A stretch of 33,414 bases of DNA, from contig CAMVFC010000027.1 in the NCBI GenBank assembly GCA_947166655.1, positions 1 through 33,414 of the forward strand, in the 5' to 3' direction. Origin of the DNA: an uncultured Prevotellaceae bacterium (lineage in GTDB: Bacteria; Bacteroidota; Bacteroidia; Bacteroidales; Bacteroidaceae). Made by a program: the position numbers and the translations under genes. Below are positions 22,579 through 32,251 of the stretch, one piece after another. Positions within the stretch are counted from its first letter, which is position 1. Every line of letters begins with the position of its first letter. The notes under the pieces were generated by a model, which saw nothing but the letters and a program-made list of their open reading frames with translations, ran no database searches and was not told the DNA's origin.

Positions 22579-24162
22579 ATGCGTCTGCTGACCTCCTTGT
22601 TTGCCATGATGGCCATGGTCGGTGTGGAAGCGCAGCCTTCTTCCGAGTTGCCGCGTCTGGTGGTCAATATTTTGGTCGACCAGTTGCGTACTGACTATAT
22701 GGAGGCCTTTGCAACTCTGTATTCGGACGGTGGCTTTAAGCGTTTGATGGACGAGGCACGTTATTACAACGATGCCCAGTCGCCATTCCGCGGAGCGGAC
22801 CGCGCAAGTGCATCGGCTTGTGTCAGCACGGGCGCCATCCCCTATGACAATGGTATACCAGCCCTCTCCTGGTTGTCTCGCAAGACGCTTCAGCCCGTTT
22901 TCTGTGTCGACGATGCACAATATGCGGGTCATCGGACAGTAGAAAAAACGTCGGCGTCTGCTCTACTGACGACGACGTTGTCTGATGAGCTGAAGATTGC
23001 CACGGGACAGAAGTCTGTCGTGTACAGCATCGCTCCCGAGCGAGAAATGGCTGTATTGCTGGCCGGTCATGCTGCAGACGGAGCTTTCTGGATTAACGAT
23101 CAGACAGGTGCCTGGTGTGGCTCCAGTTGTTATGGCGATTATCCCTATTGGGCCGCTTCTTTCGACCGCGACGATCCACTCTCTTCGCGCGTGAAGAAAC
23201 TTTCGTGGGAGCCAGTCTATAATGGAGGTCTTCAGTCATTCCATTATTTCCAAAGTGTCACCGATGCAGCGACGCTGGACTTTAAGCATCGTTTTGAGGG
23301 TGATCGACGATTCCGCCTCTTCAAAACCAGTGGAATGTGTAATGAAGAAGTCCAGAACTTCGTCGACCAGTGCCTGAAGAGTTCTTATATCGGGCGTGAT
23401 CATATCCCCGATATCCTTAACATTGGGCTTTATGCAGGCAACTACGACCATCAGAATGTCGTTAAATATCCCTCGGAAATTCAGGACACGTATGTCCGTT
23501 TGGACCGTGTCTTGGCTCATATCTTTGAGTTGGCTGAGCACCTGATAGGTAAGGAGCGGGTTCTCTTTGTCGTTTCATCCACAGGTTATGCCGACAATCC
23601 TGCAGACGATATCGATTTCGCGAAACTGCATATTCCCTCAGGTACGTTCAGTATGAGCCGTGCGTCTATGCTCCTGAATATGTATCTGGGAGCTTCGTTC
23701 GGTCAAGCTCAGTGGATAGAGGGTACACACAACTGCCAGTTCTACTTGAACCACAAACTGATAGAGCAGAAACAGCTGAAGTTGGCCGATGTCTTGGCCC
23801 GCGCAGAAGAGTGCCTCTCCCAGATGGCAGGTGTCCGCGATGTCTATACCTCACAGCGCCTGTCGCTGGGCGTCTGGAGCAAAGGTCTCGACCGCATTCG
23901 TGCCGGTTGGAATATCAATTGTTCCGGCGACATACTGATAGAGGTTAATCCAGGCTGGAAAATTGTCAATGAGAACCTGACAGAATATGTCAATGGCGGT
24001 GAGGCTTATTTGTCCTTCCCCTTATTCTTCATGGCCGGTAACGTCGTGAAAGCTCGCCTGACTGAACCAGTATCCATGGCCGCGATTGCCCCGACGTTGG
24101 CTCGCTGTTTACGTATCCGGGCCCCCAATGGTTCCACTGCAGCCCCTCTCGTCTTGCAGTGA
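22579..24162 (+). CDS. PafA-like alkaline phosphatase superfamily protein, active site lost
   Basis: The 527-residue exported protein (signal MRLLTSLFAMMAMVGVEAQ) matches PafA-type alkaline phosphatases across its length: RLVVNILVDQLRTDYME, LLTTTLSDELKIATG, AGHAADGAFW, VRLDRVLAHIFE and SMAAIAPTLARCL. The key residues are missing. Where PafA has the Thr nucleophile and TxPGH, this protein reads RASAS, with Arg75 at the Thr position by ungapped alignment. DYVGH becomes LYAGN (284-288), the Asp-His pair becomes Ser334-Thr335, and the last metal His becomes about Ser479. Only the first metal Asp (D34) remains. It is therefore probably a non-catalytic binding or scaffold protein. It follows lnb by one base. 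Confidence 0.85.
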   Translation: MRLLTSLFAMMAMVGVEAQPSSELPRLVVNILVDQLRTDYMEAFATLYSDGGFKRLMDEARYYNDAQSPFRGADRASASACVSTGAIPYDNGIPALSWLSRKTLQPVFCVDDAQYAGHRTVEKTSASALLTTTLSDELKIATGQKSVVYSIAPEREMAVLLAGHAADGAFWINDQTGAWCGSSCYGDYPYWAASFDRDDPLSSRVKKLSWEPVYNGGLQSFHYFQSVTDAATLDFKHRFEGDRRFRLFKTSGMCNEEVQNFVDQCLKSSYIGRDHIPDILNIGLYAGNYDHQNVVKYPSEIQDTYVRLDRVLAHIFELAEHLIGKERVLFVVSSTGYADNPADDIDFAKLHIPSGTFSMSRASMLLNMYLGASFGQAQWIEGTHNCQFYLNHKLIEQKQLKLADVLARAEECLSQMAGVRDVYTSQRLSLGVWSKGLDRIRAGWNINCSGDILIEVNPGWKIVNENLTEYVNGGEAYLSFPLFFMAGNVVKARLTEPVSMAAIAPTLARCLRIRAPNGSTAAPLVLQ

Positions 24163-24209
24163 TAGATGAACTCTTTATTTCAAAACGTTACTAAAACAAT
24201 TACACATAT

Positions 24210-27200
24210 ATGGATTTTGTAAAACTTTTGCGTAAGCTCTTCGGAAATAAGAGCGATCGTGATATGAAACTTATACAGCCCCTCGTCAACGAGGTGCTGA
24301 AGGTCTATCCCGAGATACAGGCTTTGTCTAACGATGACCTTCGTGCTCGGACCAAGCAGTTGCAGGCTCAGATTCGTGAGGCTGGAGCTCCCTTGCGTGC
24401 TCAGATTGACGAGCTGAAGGCCACCATCGAGCAGACCGATATCCAGGAGCGTAAGCCCATCTTCGACAAGATAGATAAGTTGGAGAAGGATGTCCTTGAG
24501 GAATACGAGAAGGTACTCGACCAGATTCGTCCCATCGCTTTTGCCATTGTCAAGTCAACGGCAGAACGTTTCACGAACAATGAAGACGTCGTAGTTACTG
24601 CCACCGACTTCGACCGTGAGCTGGCAGCCCGTCATGATTTTGTGGATATCGATGGTGATAAGGCTGTCTATCATAATCACTGGGTTGCGGGTGGCAACGA
24701 AACCGTCTGGAACATGATACACTATGATGTGCAGCTGTTCGGCGGCACGGTGCTCCATCAGGGTAAGATTGCCGAGATGGCTACGGGTGAAGGAAAAACC
24801 CTCGTTGCTACGTTGCCCGTCTTCCTCAATGCTTTGACAGGCAATGGCGTTCATGTCGTGACGGTCAACGATTATCTGGCCAAGCGTGACTCCGAATGGA
24901 TGGGGCCGCTCTATATGTTCCACGGTCTTTCTGTCGACTGCATCGACAAGCATCAGCCCAATAGCGAAGCGCGTCGCAAAGCTTATCAGGCTGACATCAC
25001 ATTTGGTACGAACAATGAGTTCGGCTTCGACTATTTGCGCGACAATATGGCTACTTCGCCCGAAGACCTCGTACAGCGTATGCACAACTATGCCATTGTC
25101 GACGAGGTTGACTCCGTGCTTATTGATGATGCCCGTACGCCGTTAATCATCAGTGGACCCGTGCCGAAGGGCGACGACCAGATGTTCGAGGAGTATCAAC
25201 CTTTGGTGGAGAAACTGGTCGGTGTGCAGCGTCAGTTGGCCACCCAGTACCTCGCCGAAGCTAAGAAGTTGATTTCTGAGGGTCAGGCTGAGAACGACAA
25301 GGCCAAGACCGAGGCAGGTTTCCTTTCCCTCTTCCGGTCTTACAAGGCTCTGCCCAAGAACAAGCCCCTAATCAAGTATCTTTCCGAACCAGGCATCAAG
25401 AGCGGTATGCTTGCTACGGAAGAGATCTACATGGAGAACAATAACAAGCGGATGCCTGAAGCTGTCGAGCCGCTCTATTTCGTCATCGAGGAGAAGATGA
25501 ACAGTGCCGACCTGACGGACAAGGGTAACGACTGGTTGGCTCGGCAGGTCAACGATAAGGACCTGTTCATTCTTCCCGACATCACCGGACAGCTTTCGGC
25601 GCTCGAGGGTGACAAGAGCCTCAGCGACGAGGAGCGTGTCCAAAAGAAGGACCAGCTCTATACCGACTATGCCATCAAGAGCGAGCGCGTACACACTATT
25701 CAGCAACTGCTGAAGGCTTACGCGATGTTCAACCTCAACGAGGAGTATATTATTGTTGATGGCGAGATCAAGATCGTTGACGAGCAGACGGGTCGTGTCA
25801 TGGAGGGGCGTCGTTGGAGCGATGGCCTTCATCAGGCAGTCGAAGCTAAGGAGCACGTGAAAGTGCAGGCTGCCACGCAGACCTTTGCCACCATCACCCT
25901 GCAGAACTATTTCCGTATGTACCATAAACTCGCAGGTATGACGGGTACTGCCATCACCGAGGCTGGTGAGTTTTGGGACATTTACAAGCTGGATGTCGTC
26001 GAGATACCCACGAACCGTCCTGTCATCCGCAACGATATGAACGACCGTGTCTATAAGACCCAACGCGAGAAATATAATGCAGTGATTGCCGAGATCGAGA
26101 AGATGCGCAACAGTGGCCGTCCGACGCTGGTTGGTACGACCTCTGTCGAGATATCCGAACTCCTTTCCAAGATGCTGTCGCTCCGCAAGATTCCCCATCA
26201 GGTCCTCAACGCCAAGTTGCACCAGAAGGAAGCTGATATCGTGGCGCTGGCAGGTCAGTCCACCAATGGCTTGGGAGCCGTGACCATCGCGACGAACATG
26301 GCCGGTCGTGGTACGGACATCAAGCTCTCGCCCGAGGTCAAGGCGGCAGGCGGCTTGGCCATTATTGGTACCGAGCGCCATGAGAGCCGTCGCGTCGACC
26401 GTCAGTTGCGTGGACGTTCCGGTCGTCAGGGCGACCCTGGTAGCTCTGTCTTCTTTGTATCGTTGGAGGACAAGCTCATGCGTCTGTTTGCCTCCGAACG
26501 TATCGCGAAGGTCATGGACCGTCTCGGCTTCGAAGACGGGGAGATGATAGAGCATCCCATGATTAATAATAGTATCGAGCGCGCGCAGAAGAAGGTCGAG
26601 GAGAACCACTTTGGTGTCCGTAAGCGTCTGCTCGAGTACGACGACGTGATGAACAAGCAGCGTACTGTCGTCTACGAGAAGCGTCGTCATGCGCTGATGG
26701 GCGAGCGTCTCGGAATGGATATTGCCGATATGCTCTATGACCGCGTCTGCTCCATCATCGAGAACAGTGCTACTCACGACCAGATGAAGCATCAGTTCAT
26801 CGAGCTTTTTGCCATGGAGGTGCCCTTCACTGAGCATGAACTGGTTGAGATGAAGAGCATTGATGTCGAGGAGAAAGCTTATCAGGCTGTCCTTGCTCGT
26901 TTCCAGCAGAAGACCTCGCTGATAGCCTCCGAGGCATACAAGGTCTTCAAGCCCATTTATGATGGTCCCAACGGTCAGGAGTGGAAAGACCGTCCTGTCA
27001 TGGTGCCTATTCTGGACGGCCGCCGTGTGTACAATATCGGCGGTGTCTCGTTGCAGCAGACTTGCGACAGCGAAGGCCGTGCCATCGTCACAGCTTTCGA
27101 GAAGGCCATTATGCTGCATGTCATCGACGAGGCTTGGAAGGAGAATCTCCGCGAGCTGGATGAACTGAAGCATAGCGTGCAGAATGCCAGTTACGAACAG

Positions 27201-27632
27201 AAAGACCCGTTGCTCATCTTCAAGCTCGAGAGCGTTCAGCTCTTCGATAAGATGGTCAACAAGATTAACAACCAGACTATTAGTATCCTGATGCGTGGAC
27301 AGGTGCCCGAGCAGCAGGTGCAGGCTCCCGATGATGCCGCTCAGCAACGTGCCGCCTACGAGGCCCAGCGTCAGGCTCGTGCCGCAGCGGCCCAACGTGC
27401 ACAATATACTGCCAGCCGCACAACCGAGGCACCTGCCTACGGGCGTCCCGAATATGCCGGCGGTGCACCTGCCGACCTGAACGACCCGGCCCAGCGTGCC
27501 GCCGCAGCCCACGACACTCGCGAGCAACAGCAACGCACTCCCTTTACTGCGGAGAAACTTCCCGGACGCAACGACCCGTGTCCCTGCGGCAGTGGCAAGA
27601 AATTCAAGAACTGCCACGGGCGGAATCTTTGA
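24210..27632 (+). CDS. secA: Preprotein translocase ATPase SecA
   Basis: This 1140-residue motor drives unfolded proteins through SecYEG. Walker A is MATGEGKT at residues 190-197, the DEAD-like box is [13 protein letters not shown], and motif VI lies in [14 protein letters not shown]. The preprotein cross-linking and helical scaffold domains follow. The C-terminal 20 residues hold a SEC-C zinc motif, CPCGSG followed by CH, which binds SecB or ribosomes in relatives. A Q/A-rich linker (~1030-1120) precedes it. The long insert before the first helicase motif and the overall length are normal for Bacteroidota. It lies 47 nt after the PafA-like gene with no obvious promoter, so readthrough from lnb is likely. 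Confidence 0.97.
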   Translation: MDFVKLLRKLFGNKSDRDMKLIQPLVNEVLKVYPEIQALSNDDLRARTKQLQAQIREAGAPLRAQIDELKATIEQTDIQERKPIFDKIDKLEKDVLEEYEKVLDQIRPIAFAIVKSTAERFTNNEDVVVTATDFDRELAARHDFVDIDGDKAVYHNHWVAGGNETVWNMIHYDVQLFGGTVLHQGKIAEMATGEGKTLVATLPVFLNALTGNGVHVVTVNDYLAKRDSEWMGPLYMFHGLSVDCIDKHQPNSEARRKAYQADITFGTNNEFGFDYLRDNMATSPEDLVQRMHNYAIVDEVDSVLIDDARTPLIISGPVPKGDDQMFEEYQPLVEKLVGVQRQLATQYLAEAKKLISEGQAENDKAKTEAGFLSLFRSYKALPKNKPLIKYLSEPGIKSGMLATEEIYMENNNKRMPEAVEPLYFVIEEKMNSADLTDKGNDWLARQVNDKDLFILPDITGQLSALEGDKSLSDEERVQKKDQLYTDYAIKSERVHTIQQLLKAYAMFNLNEEYIIVDGEIKIVDEQTGRVMEGRRWSDGLHQAVEAKEHVKVQAATQTFATITLQNYFRMYHKLAGMTGTAITEAGEFWDIYKLDVVEIPTNRPVIRNDMNDRVYKTQREKYNAVIAEIEKMRNSGRPTLVGTTSVEISELLSKMLSLRKIPHQVLNAKLHQKEADIVALAGQSTNGLGAVTIATNMAGRGTDIKLSPEVKAAGGLAIIGTERHESRRVDRQLRGRSGRQGDPGSSVFFVSLEDKLMRLFASERIAKVMDRLGFEDGEMIEHPMINNSIERAQKKVEENHFGVRKRLLEYDDVMNKQRTVVYEKRRHALMGERLGMDIADMLYDRVCSIIENSATHDQMKHQFIELFAMEVPFTEHELVEMKSIDVEEKAYQAVLARFQQKTSLIASEAYKVFKPIYDGPNGQEWKDRPVMVPILDGRRVYNIGGVSLQQTCDSEGRAIVTAFEKAIMLHVIDEAWKENLRELDELKHSVQNASYEQKDPLLIFKLESVQLFDKMVNKINNQTISILMRGQVPEQQVQAPDDAAQQRAAYEAQRQARAAAAQRAQYTASRTTEAPAYGRPEYAGGAPADLNDPAQRAAAAHDTREQQQRTPFTAEKLPGRNDPCPCGSGKKFKNCHGRNL

Positions 27633-27635
27633 AGC

Positions 27636-28256
27636 ATGAAGATTTTTGGAATAGGAATGAACTATGAGGAGCACAATAAAGAGCTTCATCATACGTTATC
27701 TATAAAGGAGGAGCCTGTCATCTTTACGAAGGCAGACTCCGCCTTGCTCACGGGTGGACGTCCCTTCTTCATTCCTGATTTCACAGAGCGCTGTGATTAT
27801 GAGACGGAACTTGTAGTGCGCATTTGCCGCTTGGGACGTAGCATATCGCCGCGCTTTGCGCATCGGTACTACGATGCTGTCACCGTGGGCATCGATTTCA
27901 CTGCCCGTGATCTTCAAGAGGACCTTCGGCGCAAAGGCTTGCCCTGGGACCTCTGCAAGGGCTTTGACGGAAGTGCTGTCGTCGGACAGTTCGTGCCCAA
28001 GGAGTCACTCGGCGCCGATATCCAGGACCTGCATTTCCATCTGGACATCAACGGGCAGACGGTGCAGCGCGGTCACACGGCTGATATGATTCACACGGTA
28101 GACTCCCTGGTCGCCACCATCAGCCGCTATTTTACGCTCAAGATGGGCGATCTCATCTTCACAGGTACTCCTGCCGGCATCGGGCCGGTCCATGTCGACG
28201 ACCACCTGGAAGGGTGGCTGCAGGACAATAAACTATTGGAATTCAACGTCAAGTGA
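27636..28256 (+). CDS. Fumarylacetoacetate hydrolase (FAH) family protein
   Basis: The 206-residue protein is a short single-domain FAH-family enzyme of the YcgM type, acting as a hydrolase or decarboxylase on beta-keto-acid-like substrates. Metal-binding acids are seen in DYETELVVRI, followed by GIDFTARDLQEDLRRKGLPW, KGFDGSAVVGQF and GDLIFTGTPAGIGPV, the family's C-terminal signature. The substrate is unknown; short forms include oxaloacetate decarboxylase and acylpyruvate hydrolase activities. The start is 3 nt after secA, and its stop overlaps the porU start as GTGA, so it sits in the middle of an export-gene string. No signal peptide is present, so it is cytosolic. Confidence 0.88.
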   Translation: MKIFGIGMNYEEHNKELHHTLSIKEEPVIFTKADSALLTGGRPFFIPDFTERCDYETELVVRICRLGRSISPRFAHRYYDAVTVGIDFTARDLQEDLRRKGLPWDLCKGFDGSAVVGQFVPKESLGADIQDLHFHLDINGQTVQRGHTADMIHTVDSLVATISRYFTLKMGDLIFTGTPAGIGPVHVDDHLEGWLQDNKLLEFNVK

Positions 28257-31200
28257 AACGACTCTTATTCATCCTCCTCTGCTTGCCCGCTTGCATGCAG
28301 GCGCAAAACAACTTCACCCAGTTGGACTGGGCGGAGTTGCGTATTGATAGCATTGTACCAGTCTACACCGAAGTCGTTCCGCTGGAAACGGACTATCGCC
28401 ACTATGACTATCGTGTGCGTGTCCTTTATCCGGAATGGGCACCGCTGACACCCAAGGAAATAGCTGTGGTGGAACGCAGTGATGCCCAGATTGCCGATAC
28501 GCTGGCGATTCACACGCATGTGGGTATCAGTCGCGGTCGTGGACTGCTCGATATCTCGTTCGTGCCCATCGTGCGACGCCAAGGGAAGTTGCAGAAGCTG
28601 CTCAGTGGCAAGATTGAGATCCAGCCCGTGCTGGCCGCTGCTTCTCGTCCTTCCCGTGTGCGGGCCGCCCGTGCCGAGGGCGAACGCTATGCAGCTAACA
28701 GCGTCCTCTCTTCCGGCCAGTGGTATAAGATTACTGTGACCTCCGATGGTCTCTATCGCCTGACCAACAATGCCCTTCGCAGCATGGGCTTTTCCAATCC
28801 GGCCAACGTCCATGTCTACGGCTATGGCGGCCATCTTCAGGATGTCGTCTTGCGTGCCGATACCGACTGGGACGACCTGGAGGAAGTGGCACTGATGCCT
28901 TATGAGGATGGCTATCTGTTCCATGCCTACGGCCTGGAACATTGGCAGTCAGATACGCTTGTCGTCAACCATTATGCCAATGCTGCTGCTTATTTTGTGA
29001 CGGAGACGTCAACGCCGGCTACGACGATAGGGGAGGAGAGTGCTCCTGCCGTGGAGAGTGCTTCTGCTGTTCCTTCGACCGACACTTTTGCGGCCCATAC
29101 CGCCTACAATCCAGAGGAATTTGCATGGTTCAGCGGCGGACGCAAGCTTTTTGAGAATTACAATTACAATTCAGGCAACAGCCGTTCCTACACACTCTCT
29201 CTGCCCACCTACGCTGCCGATGGTGAAGCAGCGAAGCTGACGATTGCTTTTACGGGTTCCAACCTTAACGAGATGGAGGTGAGTCCGACGTTCAATGGTA
29301 ACGAACTGCCCCCCTTTGCCGTCTCTGGCCTGGCAGAGTATGTCTATGCAGCCGAGGAAGTCGCGTCCTACTCCGTCGGCGCTCCTGTTGAGGACAATAC
29401 AGTGGGCATCACCACTCCCCGTGGTCGCTATGCCCGTCTGGACTATCTGACATTGTCCTATGTCGGCAAGATGCGTCTCAGTGCGGCCAAGCCACTCTTA
29501 CAGTTCGCCCATCGTGCCCGGTCGGGTGTCGAGCGCTTCCGTCTGGAGTATGAGGAAGGACAGTCGCCCGCAGTCTGGCGCTTGGCCGAACCAGGTTCGC
29601 CCGCTGTGGCATTGGCTGGCACCAAGACCGACAGCGTCGATGCCTCCGGCGTGCGCCATCTCATCTATCAGGTGTTCGTCCAGGCCGACGGTGCCTCGCA
29701 TCAGTATGTGGCCTTCGATGCCGCTCGCCTCTCCGAACTTCCTGCGCCCACACTGGCCGGCAAGATCGACAACCAGAACCTGCACGCCACCGAGGCGCTC
29801 GACTACGTCATCATCACCCCTGCCAGTGGGCTCTTCGCAGCCCAGGCCCAGCGCCTGGCCGAGGCCCATCGTGCCCTCGAAGGTATGCGCGTTGGCGTGT
29901 TCCGTGCCGACCAGATCTACAACGAGTTCTCCAGTGGAACCCCTGATGCCACTGCCTATCGACGTTTCCTCAAGATGCTCTACGACCGTGCGCAGACCGA
30001 TGCCGACCGTCCCCGCTATCTCTTGCTCTTCGGTGACTGTGCGTGGGACAACCGTATGCTCACGGTGGCCTGGCGAGGCTACAAGCCCGATGACTTCCTG
30101 CTCTGTTTCGAGAGCGAGAATTCCTATAGCGACATCTATTGCTACGTCATGGAGGACTACTTCGGCCTGTTGGACGACGGCGAAGGACGGTCGCTGACGA
30201 AGGATAAGCCCGACCTGGGCGTCGGGCGTTTCCCCGTCCGTACTGAAGCTGAAGCCGAGGCACTGGTCAACAAGACGATTCAATATATGCATTCCGCCCA
30301 CGCAGGCGCATGGAAGAATGTCCTCGTCTTCATGGGCGACGATGGCGACAAGAACAAGCATCTGGACTATGCCGATGAAGTCGCTGAGCAGGTGGCTGCC
30401 GAGCATCCCGAGATGGAAGTCCGTAAGGTGATGTGGGATGCCTATGCCCGCGAGAGCACGTCCTCCGGACATCGCTATTCGCAGGTGCGACAGGCCATCC
30501 TCAACCAAATGGAAGAAGGCGCCCTGATGATGAACTATACGGGCCACGCCTCCACCTATACCATATCCCACGAGCAGGTGTTACGCATCGAGGACTTTGC
30601 TAACTTCACTTCCTCCCGCGTGCCGCTGTGGTTCACCGCCGCCTGCGATGTGATGCCATTCGACGGGCAGGTGAACAACATCGGCGAGACGGCCATCCTC
30701 AACGAGAATGGCGCTGCCGTGGCCTTCGTAGGCACCTCCCGCACCGTCTATGCCGAGCAGAACCGTCCGCTGAACCAGATCTTCTGCCGCGCGCTCTTCG
30801 ACACCGATGCCGATGGCCGTCCCAACCGCCTCGGTGATGCCTTGCGCATCAGCAAGACCGCCAATGGCGGATCGGTCAACAACCTCCACTTCGCTCTCCT
30901 GGGCGACCCGGCACTCGTCATCGGCGGCATGAGCCACCGCGTGGTTCTCGATGCCATCAACGACACGCCCGTAGAGTCCCTGCCCGCTGACTTCACGCTG
31001 CCTGCAGGCTCGCAGGCCCGCATCGAGGGGCACATCGTCGATGCTGAAGGCGCTGCTGTAGACGGCTTCGAAGGCACACTGAACCTGCGTCTCTACGACA
31101 GCCAGAACACCGTCACCTGCCTCAACAACGACGGCAAAAGCGATACGCTCTTCGTCTATCAGGTTTACGACAAGATTCTCTATAACGGGAAGGACAGCGT

Positions 31201-32026
31201 GCGTGCCGGACGTTTCGTCATGACCTGCCCCATCCCTCTCGATATCAACTACAGCGAGGACAACGGAAGGATGCTCTTCTATGCCATCAGCACCGACAGC
31301 CTCACCGAGGCCAACGGCTACAGCGAGCGCTTCCGCCTCGGCGAGAGCACCGAACTCGTTGACACGGAAGGACCGTCCATCGTGGCTTATCTGGAGAAAG
31401 AAGGCTTCGAGGACGGCGGCACCGTCAGTACCACACCTTATTTCGTGGCACAACTCGAAGACCCCAGCGGCATCAACACCTCTGGCAACGGCATCGGTCA
31501 CGACCTGGAACTGATTATCGACAACAATGCCGCCACCACCTATACGCTGAACGACTACTTTGTGGGCGAGTTCGGCGACTACAGTCGCGGCACCGTGGCC
31601 TTCTCCATCCCTGCGCTCACTGAGGGTGACCATCGTCTGACCTTCCGTGCATGGGACATGCTGAACAATCCCAGTTCCTATACGATGCGCTTCCGTGTCG
31701 ACCCCAACTACGGCGTAGGCATCGTCGACCTGCACGCCACGAACAGTCCTGCCACGAGCGGCACCACCTTCCTCGTCACGATCAACCGCCCGGGGGCTCT
31801 CTGCACCTTCACTGTCGAGGTCTTCGACTTCACCGGACGCCTCCTCTGGAACCACTCCGAGCAGGGCAGCAGCTCCACCGGCGTGTATGCCGTACCTTGG
31901 AACCTCACCACGGGCAGCGGCTTCCCCCTTGGCAGCGGAGTTTACCTCTATCGCGTCCGTGTCAGCTGTGACGATGGAGAAGAAGTCAGCAAGAGCAAGA
32001 AGATTATTGTTAACCGAAGACAATAA
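28253..32026 (+). CDS. porU: Type IX secretion system sortase PorU
   Basis: PorU removes the C-terminal domain from type IX secretion cargo at the outer membrane and attaches the product to A-LPS. The signal peptide is residues 1-18 (to QAQ) from a GTG start. A gingipain-like C25 cysteine-protease domain has YTGHASTYTISHE with His765 and FTAACDVMPFDGQ with Cys798, the expected dyad. The C-terminal ~90 residues form a T9SS-type sorting domain (LGSGVYLYRVRV, KKIIVNRR). The protein is 1257 residues. The GTG at 28253 overlaps the upstream stop by GTGA, suggesting coupling. porV follows after 225 nt. Confidence 0.93.
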   Translation: MKRLLFILLCLPACMQAQNNFTQLDWAELRIDSIVPVYTEVVPLETDYRHYDYRVRVLYPEWAPLTPKEIAVVERSDAQIADTLAIHTHVGISRGRGLLDISFVPIVRRQGKLQKLLSGKIEIQPVLAAASRPSRVRAARAEGERYAANSVLSSGQWYKITVTSDGLYRLTNNALRSMGFSNPANVHVYGYGGHLQDVVLRADTDWDDLEEVALMPYEDGYLFHAYGLEHWQSDTLVVNHYANAAAYFVTETSTPATTIGEESAPAVESASAVPSTDTFAAHTAYNPEEFAWFSGGRKLFENYNYNSGNSRSYTLSLPTYAADGEAAKLTIAFTGSNLNEMEVSPTFNGNELPPFAVSGLAEYVYAAEEVASYSVGAPVEDNTVGITTPRGRYARLDYLTLSYVGKMRLSAAKPLLQFAHRARSGVERFRLEYEEGQSPAVWRLAEPGSPAVALAGTKTDSVDASGVRHLIYQVFVQADGASHQYVAFDAARLSELPAPTLAGKIDNQNLHATEALDYVIITPASGLFAAQAQRLAEAHRALEGMRVGVFRADQIYNEFSSGTPDATAYRRFLKMLYDRAQTDADRPRYLLLFGDCAWDNRMLTVAWRGYKPDDFLLCFESENSYSDIYCYVMEDYFGLLDDGEGRSLTKDKPDLGVGRFPVRTEAEAEALVNKTIQYMHSAHAGAWKNVLVFMGDDGDKNKHLDYADEVAEQVAAEHPEMEVRKVMWDAYARESTSSGHRYSQVRQAILNQMEEGALMMNYTGHASTYTISHEQVLRIEDFANFTSSRVPLWFTAACDVMPFDGQVNNIGETAILNENGAAVAFVGTSRTVYAEQNRPLNQIFCRALFDTDADGRPNRLGDALRISKTANGGSVNNLHFALLGDPALVIGGMSHRVVLDAINDTPVESLPADFTLPAGSQARIEGHIVDAEGAAVDGFEGTLNLRLYDSQNTVTCLNNDGKSDTLFVYQVYDKILYNGKDSVRAGRFVMTCPIPLDINYSEDNGRMLFYAISTDSLTEANGYSERFRLGESTELVDTEGPSIVAYLEKEGFEDGGTVSTTPYFVAQLEDPSGINTSGNGIGHDLELIIDNNAATTYTLNDYFVGEFGDYSRGTVAFSIPALTEGDHRLTFRAWDMLNNPSSYTMRFRVDPNYGVGIVDLHATNSPATSGTTFLVTINRPGALCTFTVEVFDFTGRLLWNHSEQGSSSTGVYAVPWNLTTGSGFPLGSGVYLYRVRVSCDDGEEVSKSKKIIVNRRQ

Positions 32027-32071
32027 ACACCCCCTCTTTTGCGTTCTTTATAAAGAAAAGCCCCATCCCGA

Positions 32072-32091
32072 CTCCTCCCGTCTGGGAGGGG
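32072..32091. repeat. Small hairpin in the porU-porV gap
   Basis: CTCCTCCC (32072-32079) pairs with GGGAGGGG (32084-32091) across a 4-nt loop, with one G-U pair. It lies 45 nt after the porU stop. No T-tract follows, so termination is doubtful; mRNA stabilisation or an intergenic repeat is possible. The rest of the 225-nt gap shows no gene or clear promoter. Confidence 0.5.
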
Positions 32092-32251
32092 AGCGCTGGT
32101 GCCCAGTGGGGAATACAGCCGGCAAGGGGCATTTCTTATTTCTCACTTTTAGTTTCGCTGACTTTTGTCACGCCACGGCAGTCCAAGCGTGCTTGATTGC
32201 TCTCGCTGCTCCAAAAGTTCACCGTTTCACTCGTCACTGCCATCATCAGAT

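Noticed and set aside
25368..27692. 774-codon minus-strand frame opposite secA
   Set aside because: Same codon-bias shadow. SecA is unmistakable on the + strand, and the shadow crosses the secA stop and the next gene start without any domain.
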